Shown: piece after piece, positions 59,288-64,000 of the stretch
Numbering within the stretch: position 1 is the stretch's first letter
Layout of the letters: every line of letters starts with the position of its first letter
Source: Acidovorax delafieldii
GTDB taxonomy: Bacteria > Pseudomonadota > Gammaproteobacteria > Burkholderiales > Burkholderiaceae_C
Direction of reading: 5' to 3'
Assembly (NCBI GenBank): GCA_002377855.1
Contig: DFQQ01000027.1
Location: 1 to 64,000 of the forward strand
DNA length: 64,000 bases
Translations under genes and position numbers: made by a program
Notes under the pieces: model-generated
Seen by the model: the letters and a program-made list of their open reading frames with translations, nothing else
What the model was told of the DNA's origin: nothing
Databases searched by the model: none

Positions 59288-59653
59288 ATGAATGCACCTC
59301 ATCGCACACCTGTTGCAGAACAACGACCCTCCACTTCAGGCAGAGAAAATCGCAAACTGTTTTACTTCGCGATTTTTGGCGCTGCGCTTGTTCTTGGTAT
59401 TGTCCTTGCCTTCAATTTTGCTGGGCCACCAGGCCCTGGACGCAAAGTAGACATCGTGAATCCAGCCCCACGCTCCGACGCCCCGGTTGCTCGAGAACTC
59501 TCTTCCCCGATAGGGCCACAAAGAGGTGATACCCCCAATACGCCTGGTCGAGAAGCCATTGGCGCTCCGAAGGGTGGAAGCGCCATCGGGCAGCCAGCGC
59601 CCGTGGGCGGTGCGCCTGCCGCCCAGAATGCTCCAGCCTCAGCGCCGCAGTAA
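59288..59653 (+). CDS. Membrane-anchored Pro/Ala/Gly-rich protein, hypothetical
   Basis: 121 residues; GGAGACTCCGA precedes the ATG. One membrane helix (KLFYFAIFGAALVLGIVLAF) near residues 23-43, then a long low-complexity tail rich in Pro, Gly and Ala, probably disordered in the periplasm. No family recognised. It converges with ligD. Confidence 0.65.
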   Translation: MNAPHRTPVAEQRPSTSGRENRKLFYFAIFGAALVLGIVLAFNFAGPPGPGRKVDIVNPAPRSDAPVARELSSPIGPQRGDTPNTPGREAIGAPKGGSAIGQPAPVGGAPAAQNAPASAPQ

Positions 59654-59687
59654 CAGCGACCGACGGACTGGCGGGCTGCAGCGCTGC

Positions 59688-62177
59688 CTACTTTGTGCGA
59701 CTGAGGGCCCGGATGGCCTTGGTCAACGAGACCGCGGATTTTTCGTATTCCGCCCATGGGCCGTTCCCGGTCCGTAGCCTGCGGGCCACCGTGGAAATAT
59801 TCCAATGAGCGCCGCTCGTGATTATTTCCAATTCTGTCCAGCCAACGGGGACCGATATCCCCATGCCAGGGCGAGCGCGGGCCGTCCAGGCGCTGGCTGT
59901 GGTCGCTCCCCATCCATTGCGCAGGTAGTCCACAAAAATTTTGCCCACGCGATTCCTGGGCCCGCTTTTGGCCACGAATCGCTGAGGAATGGTTTTGGCC
60001 AGGTGCTCCACCAAGGCATGGCTGAAATCCTTGACGGTGTCCCAGTCATGCAGGCGTTTGAGGGGGACCACGATGTGTAGGCCCTTCCCCCCGCTGGTTT
60101 TCAGGAAGGCTGGCAGATCAAGCTCGGTCAACATCAGGCGAACCAGGGTGGCCGCCTCTTGCATGTTCTCCCACGCCACGCCCTCGCCGGGGTCCAGATC
60201 AAAAGTCATTCGGTCTGGGCGAAGAATTTTGTCCTTGCGCGCGTTCCAGGTGTGGAACTCCACGCAGTTCATTTGCGCAGCAGCCAGCAAACCTTCAGAA
60301 CCCGGAATCTCAAGCAATGGTGGATGCTCAGGGTACAGCTCGGGGGAAAGCTGGTGCACCCCATCAAGCCGCCCTAGGTCCCAGTGCTTCTGGAAGAAAA
60401 GCTCACCGGCCACCCCGTCGGGTGCTCGCACCAAAGAGACGGGGCGGCCCGCCAGATGGGGCTGCATCAGAGGCGCGACGGTGGCGTAGTACCGCACCAA
60501 GTCGATCTTGGTGGTTCCCGAGGTTTCATCAATGACGCGTTCCGGGTGCGACACATGGGTGCTATTGACCGTGGCTTTTGCCGCTCCTGGCTTGTTGGAC
60601 ATTTTTTGGGCTTTCTCTCGGTGGATGGCAGTGGAGGGCTTGTCTGTGCGCAACCCTTTGAAGACAGAGTGCCGGATTTTTCCTTCCTTTGTCCATTCTG
60701 CGAAGGACACCTCGGCCACCAACGCGGGTTCGACCCAATAGGCTTTGGCGGGCGTGGGCGCACCTGTGTCGAAAGGACTTTTCGGCGACTTCAGGCTCTG
60801 CAACTGGCGGGTTAGTTGCAAAAGCACACGCTCACTGAAGCCGGTGCCCACGTTGCCTGCATAGCGCAGCGCTCCGCTTTCGTCGTACACCCCCAGCAAC
60901 AACGATCCCAATCCGCTGCGTGAGCCACGAGGGGCCGTATACCCGCCGATCACGAATTCTTGCCTGTGGTGGCATTTGAGTTTGATCCAGCTGCCGGAGC
61001 GGCGCGAGACATAGGCAGAGTCTGCGCGTTTGCCTATCACCCCTTCAAACCCCAGTTTGCAGGCCGAGGCCACCAAGTCCTGGGGGGAGGCTTCGAACGA
61101 CTCGCTGAATCGGACATGAGTGCCATCGCTGCTGTGCGCAATGATCTGGCGCAGCACATCACGCCTTGCGACAAGGGCATGGCTGCGGAGGTCTTTCCCT
61201 TCAGCGTATGGCAAGTCAAATGCATAGAAAACCAGTGCGTCTGTCGAGCTGCCGTCAAACGCGTTTTGAAGTGCCTGGAAGTCTGGAATGCCGTGGGCGT
61301 CGAGCATCAGCACTTCACCGTCGATCCAGCCCTGCTGCAGGGGCAAGCGCGCCAGAGCAGCGACCAAGGCGGGCATCTTCGCCGTCCAGTCTTTGCCCGT
61401 GCGTGTGAAAAGGCGGGCCTTGCCGTGCTCTAAACGCGCCAGAAGGCGGTATCCGTCAAACTTCAGCTCCCATATCCACTTGTGAATATCCGCCGGGGGG
61501 CCGTCCACCAAGGTGGCCAGCTGTGGTTCTAGCTGCGCTGGGAGGGCTGTCCTGGCGTCCGCATCCTCGCTCTCGGATTCGGACCATACAGGCGCGTCTA
61601 CGCCCCGCCGGCCAGGGGAGGGTAGCGCCGGAAGACTGGCCACGCTGTCAGGCATCTCTTGCACCACGTCGAATTCGCTGGAGGGGCGCTCTGTTCCATC
61701 CCGCTCTTTGATGAGCAGCCAGGGGGGCTGCCTTTCAGAGGCTCGGCCATGCATTCGCACGAGTGTCCAGCGGCCATTGAGTTTGTGGCCCAAGATCTGG
61801 AACTTCAGTTTGCCTGTGCGATACCCTTCCTCGGGGTCGCCCTCTGGCACCCAATAGCCGCGGTCCCAGAGAACAACCCGCCCTGCACCGTACTGCTTGG
61901 GCGGAATTTGGCCCTCAAAACTGTTGTAGGCGATGGGGTGGTCTTCTACCTGCACGGCCATGCGTTTGTCATGGGGATCAAAGCTGGGGCCCTTGGGAAC
62001 GGCCCAACTTTTCATGGTGCCGTTCAACTCCAGCCTGAGGTCGTAGTGCAAGCGACTTGCCCAGTGCTTTTGAATGACGTACTGCAAAGCATCCTGTCCA
62101 GGGGTGCCGCCCTCGGCGGGTTCGGTCGTCACTGAAAAGTTGCGCTTGCTCTTGTACTTGGCTAAAGGGTCCTGCAT
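59688..62177 (-). CDS. ligD: Multifunctional ATP-dependent DNA ligase LigD
   Basis: 829 residues in the order phosphoesterase-ligase-polymerase, as in Pseudomonas aeruginosa. The 3'-phosphoesterase domain (~1-180) has H44-Y45-D46 (SRLHYDLRLE) and H80 (VEDHPIAY). The ligase domain has the adenylated K239 in WELKFDGYR and EGVIGKRADSAY. The primase-polymerase domain has MTFDLDPGEG (metal-binding Asp near 657/659) and FLKTSGGKGLHIVVPL. Together with Ku (44365) it forms the bacterial end-joining machine. Ku lies 14 kb away on the other strand. Confidence 0.96.
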   Translation of the reverse strand: MQDPLAKYKSKRNFSVTTEPAEGGTPGQDALQYVIQKHWASRLHYDLRLELNGTMKSWAVPKGPSFDPHDKRMAVQVEDHPIAYNSFEGQIPPKQYGAGRVVLWDRGYWVPEGDPEEGYRTGKLKFQILGHKLNGRWTLVRMHGRASERQPPWLLIKERDGTERPSSEFDVVQEMPDSVASLPALPSPGRRGVDAPVWSESESEDADARTALPAQLEPQLATLVDGPPADIHKWIWELKFDGYRLLARLEHGKARLFTRTGKDWTAKMPALVAALARLPLQQGWIDGEVLMLDAHGIPDFQALQNAFDGSSTDALVFYAFDLPYAEGKDLRSHALVARRDVLRQIIAHSSDGTHVRFSESFEASPQDLVASACKLGFEGVIGKRADSAYVSRRSGSWIKLKCHHRQEFVIGGYTAPRGSRSGLGSLLLGVYDESGALRYAGNVGTGFSERVLLQLTRQLQSLKSPKSPFDTGAPTPAKAYWVEPALVAEVSFAEWTKEGKIRHSVFKGLRTDKPSTAIHREKAQKMSNKPGAAKATVNSTHVSHPERVIDETSGTTKIDLVRYYATVAPLMQPHLAGRPVSLVRAPDGVAGELFFQKHWDLGRLDGVHQLSPELYPEHPPLLEIPGSEGLLAAAQMNCVEFHTWNARKDKILRPDRMTFDLDPGEGVAWENMQEAATLVRLMLTELDLPAFLKTSGGKGLHIVVPLKRLHDWDTVKDFSHALVEHLAKTIPQRFVAKSGPRNRVGKIFVDYLRNGWGATTASAWTARARPGMGISVPVGWTELEIITSGAHWNISTVARRLRTGNGPWAEYEKSAVSLTKAIRALSRTK

Positions 62178-62281
62178 GGTCAGACGGCTCCTGTACTAGG
62201 CGCCTCCACCCACGGGATTTGAAAGTCACGTTGGAGGGGCTAATTGGGGGGCAGGGCAACGCGCTTACCCCCGGTGGAGCT

Positions 62282-62785
62282 TCAATGCCCCATGGCTTTT
62301 TTAAGATCCTCCGCATGCGTGCGATGGGTTTTCAGGACGGGGAGTGTTTTTGCCGCAAACGCCTTCACGTCAGCGTCGTCCGCATCCTTGCTGGCCTTAT
62401 CGAACAGCGCAATGTCTTTGCGGTGGTCATCCAGGCCCACTTCTTCGACAAATTCCTTGTCGAAGTTCTTCGCGCGAGCAATGCTGTCCAAACGCTTTTT
62501 CTTGTCAGCTGGCAATGAAGCCGGGAGCTGAACACCCTTACCGGTTGCCAGGGCCTTCAGTTCTTCATTCGCAGCCCCGTGGTCCTTCACCAGCATGGCT
62601 CCGTACGACTTCAGCCCCTGGTCCTTGGCTTTTTCTTCAGCCAACTTCCCTGCTTCCACTTCATAAAGCCCCCCGGCAGCAGCTTTCGACAAAAAGTCTC
62701 TGTCTTTCTTGGTGACTTCAGCCTGCGCAGCAAATGCCATGGCAACGCCGAAAGTACCGGCTAATAGAACTTTGGAAATTTTCAT
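62282..62785 (-). CDS. DUF4142 family exported protein
   Basis: 167 residues from the ATG at 62785; AAGGAGTGAAG precedes it, and a GTG six bases upstream overlaps that ribosome site. Signal peptide MKISKVLLAGTFGVAMAFAA, cleavage after AQA. The mature part (KKDRDFLSKAAAGGLYEVEA, then GLKSYGAMLVKDHGAANEEL, and a C-terminal LPVLKTHRTHAEDL) is typical of DUF4142, a ferritin-like helical periplasmic family. Function is not known; members are often stress-induced. Confidence 0.88.
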   Translation of the reverse strand: MKISKVLLAGTFGVAMAFAAQAEVTKKDRDFLSKAAAGGLYEVEAGKLAEEKAKDQGLKSYGAMLVKDHGAANEELKALATGKGVQLPASLPADKKKRLDSIARAKNFDKEFVEEVGLDDHRKDIALFDKASKDADDADVKAFAAKTLPVLKTHRTHAEDLKKAMGH

Positions 62786-62823
62786 CTTCACTCCTTCAGA
62801 TAGGGATGGAACAGATCACGTGG

Positions 62824-63051
62824 TCATGTGGGATCGGCAGGCCCGGTGGATTGGTGCAATGGATGGTGGGTAACGCCATGCGCGCCTTCGCTGCGGCGCA
62901 GCAGCTGCCCCGAGTCCACCACCCGAAACAAAGACTCATCCAACCGTTCCACCGCCGCCCCGGATGGGAGCTGGTAGCGGGACTCTCCGCGCTTCCACTC
63001 GATCCCGCCCAGGGCGCTTTCGTGCAGGCTGTCAGAGAGCTCGTCAATCAC
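62824..63051 (-). CDS. Small hypothetical protein
   Basis: 75 residues from a GTG at 63051 with GGA just before it. The body SALGGIEWKRGESRYQLPSG, then AAVERLDESLFRVVDSGQLL, looks like a short beta-rich fold; the tail (HHPLHQSTGPADPT) may be unstructured. No family recognised and the start is uncertain, so it could be spurious. It lies 39 bp upstream of the DUF4142 gene on the same strand. Confidence 0.35.
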   Translation of the reverse strand: MIDELSDSLHESALGGIEWKRGESRYQLPSGAAVERLDESLFRVVDSGQLLRRSEGAHGVTHHPLHQSTGPADPT

Positions 63052-63115
63052 TCCCGAACGACCGGCTTCATCGCGGGCTTCAAAACGTTCTGCGACGCAG
63101 GCCTGTGGGGAAAAC

Positions 63116-63367
63116 TTATTGGGTGCCACCAGAGCTGCCTGCGGGCGCGCCTGTACCGCCTTGGCTACCGGAAGTGGTGCCAGTAGTACCGCCGCTTGCT
63201 GGTGTCTGACCCGTGCCGCCGGGCGGCACACTATTTACTGTGTTGGGTGGGGTTGTGGAGTTGGTGCTGGGTTTGTTGCCCATGCGGTCACAAGCGGTCA
63301 GCATGACAAGCGCGCCTGCAGCAAGTGCCACCGCGAGTGATCTCCATTGGGAGTGGAAGTGCGTCAT
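63116..63367 (-). CDS. Small Gly/Thr/Ser-rich lipoprotein
   Basis: 83 residues; AGGAGATACCT precedes the ATG at 63367. A lipoprotein signal with lipobox LTAC (LAAGALVMLTACDRMGN; Cys26) is followed by a low-complexity tail rich in Thr, Gly, Ser and Pro (PPGGTGQTPASGGTTGTTSG). Probably anchored in the outer or inner membrane. No function known. Confidence 0.7.
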   Translation of the reverse strand: MTHFHSQWRSLAVALAAGALVMLTACDRMGNKPSTNSTTPPNTVNSVPPGGTGQTPASGGTTGTTSGSQGGTGAPAGSSGGTQ

Positions 63368-63677
63368 AGGTATCTCCTGTTTGGTTGCAACCCCGAAGGG
63401 CAGAACCGCAGGCTAGGGACTGCATACCGCAGCCTTAGTAGGACGCAAGCTCTGTGACATTTGTTTACGGCCCGTGCGTGGCGTGACCATAGTGCCCGTG
63501 CAGTGTGCTGTTCAAGGGTTGGATGTAGTGGCAGCTCCGGTCTGATGGCGTGTGAAAGACCACCTGCTTGTTCGCTCTTCTCTGCCCTGACAAGGGGCTG
63601 TGTTTTCGTCCCTCACTCAGCGAAAGACGCCTACGCCCAGGTAGTCCGGTGCCTACGGGTTGAACTGCAGGCCAACT
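63368..63677. other. Intergenic region upstream of the second KGG gene
   Basis: About 310 bp between the divergent lipoprotein and KGG genes. It carries both promoters. No gene seen. Confidence 0.3.
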
Positions 63678-63719
63678 TGAAAGTAAAGCTTCACACGGAA
63701 TTACTCGTGTGCACTTTCA
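63678..63719 (+). promoter_or_regulatory. Imperfect hairpin or operator in the KGG leader
   Basis: A perfect inverted repeat CACACG...CGTGTG (63692-63697 and 63706-63711) is nested in an outer pair GAAAGT...ACTTTC (63678-63683 and 63714-63719). It sits 18 bp before the ATG of the KGG gene, close to its ribosome site. It could be a regulator-binding site or an mRNA hairpin. Confidence 0.4.
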
Positions 63720-63737
63720 ACCTTCAGGAGATCAAAC

Positions 63738-64000
63738 ATGGCAAGCAACAATCAGCAGAACCAAGGCAACCAAGGTGGTAAGCAAGGCAACCAGGGCGGC
63801 AACCAAGGCGGCAACCAAGGCAACCAGGGCGGCAACCAAGGATCGGGTCGAGGCTTCGCGTCGATGGACAGCGACCGTCAGCGGGAGATCGCAGCCGAGG
63901 GCGGCCGCGCTGCCCATGCGTCCGGCAATGCGCACGAGTTCACTTCGGAAGAAGCCCGCAAGGCTGGCGCCAAGAGCCACGGCGGCAATAGCGGCAACGA
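63738..64000 (+). CDS. KGG/con-10 type stress protein (second copy, 3' end outside window)
   Basis: The first 87 codons are present. CAGGAGATCAAAC precedes the ATG. An N-terminal GN(Q)GG repeat region encoded by near-identical tandem repeats (about 63770-63840) leads into GFASMDSDRQREIAAEGGRA, then AHASGNAHEFTSEEARKAGA, almost the same as the core of the protein encoded at 50853. Hydrophilin-like stress role inferred from family. The reading frame is still open at the window edge. Confidence 0.88.
   Translation, partial: MASNNQQNQGNQGGKQGNQGGNQGGNQGNQGGNQGSGRGFASMDSDRQREIAAEGGRAAHASGNAHEFTSEEARKAGAKSHGGNSGN

Noticed and set aside
63770..63840. GGCAACCAAGG repeats as a CRISPR-like or regulatory array
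   Set aside because: They are in-frame codon repeats for the GNQGG region of a KGG protein, with no spacers.

Overview
The window looks like chromosomal DNA of a Comamonadaceae bacterium (Burkholderiales), most likely close to Acidovorax. The basis is high GC with strong GC3 bias, the protein repertoire (NsrR/NnrS/DUF2249 block, GlxA-type regulator, KGG stress proteins, AsmA, P. aeruginosa-order LigD) and a REP-like palindrome of a type I associate with Acidovorax/Comamonas/Delftia. The assignment rests on reading alone; no search was run. No rRNA, tRNA, CRISPR or intact prophage was seen.

Layout. 1-2.5 kb: the 5' end of a type I secretion ABC transporter gene, then scars of at least two IS3-family elements. 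2.5-11.6 kb: a minus-strand operon for uptake and catabolism of an amino-acid-like compound (ABC ATPase, two permeases, amidase, binding protein, ornithine-cyclodeaminase-family enzyme, FAD amino acid oxidase), with a divergent GlxA/AraC-type regulator and a second binding protein. 12-16 kb: a small response regulator, then a nitric-oxide block (DUF2249, NnrS, NsrR, DUF2249) with two predicted NsrR operators between nnrS and nsrR. 16-22 kb: MFS transporter, AMACR-type CoA transferase-family enzyme, remnants of acyl-CoA genes, a stress-type SDR, CBS protein and small hypotheticals. 22.7-26.7 kb: glycogen debranching enzyme overlapping treZ. 27-37 kb: signalling (chemoreceptor, periplasmic histidine phosphatase coupled to a 1721-residue hybrid kinase, BLUF photoreceptor, HD-GYP response regulator). 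37-44 kb: AsmA, membrane proteins, an SDR-DoxX fusion, AlkB-like dioxygenase, patatin. 44-64 kb: DNA repair and stress (Ku, second NnrS with a DUF59 protein, chemoreceptor, MgtC, KGG proteins, two ferritin-like proteins, EAL protein, FAN1-type nuclease with an XPD/DinG-type helicase, LigD, DUF4142).

How it fits together. Three themes recur. NO response: NsrR plus two NnrS-type proteins. Double-strand break and crosslink repair: Ku and LigD for end joining, plus a FAN1-nuclease/Fe-S-helicase pair downstream of a perfect LexA-type CTGT-N8-ACAG box. Light, c-di-GMP and phosphorelay signalling: BLUF, HD-GYP, EAL and the hybrid kinase. Non-coding features of note are a ~170 bp MITE-like repeat present in two opposed copies, a REP-like palindrome translated in frame inside the hybrid kinase, and an 18 bp perfect palindrome in front of the EAL gene.
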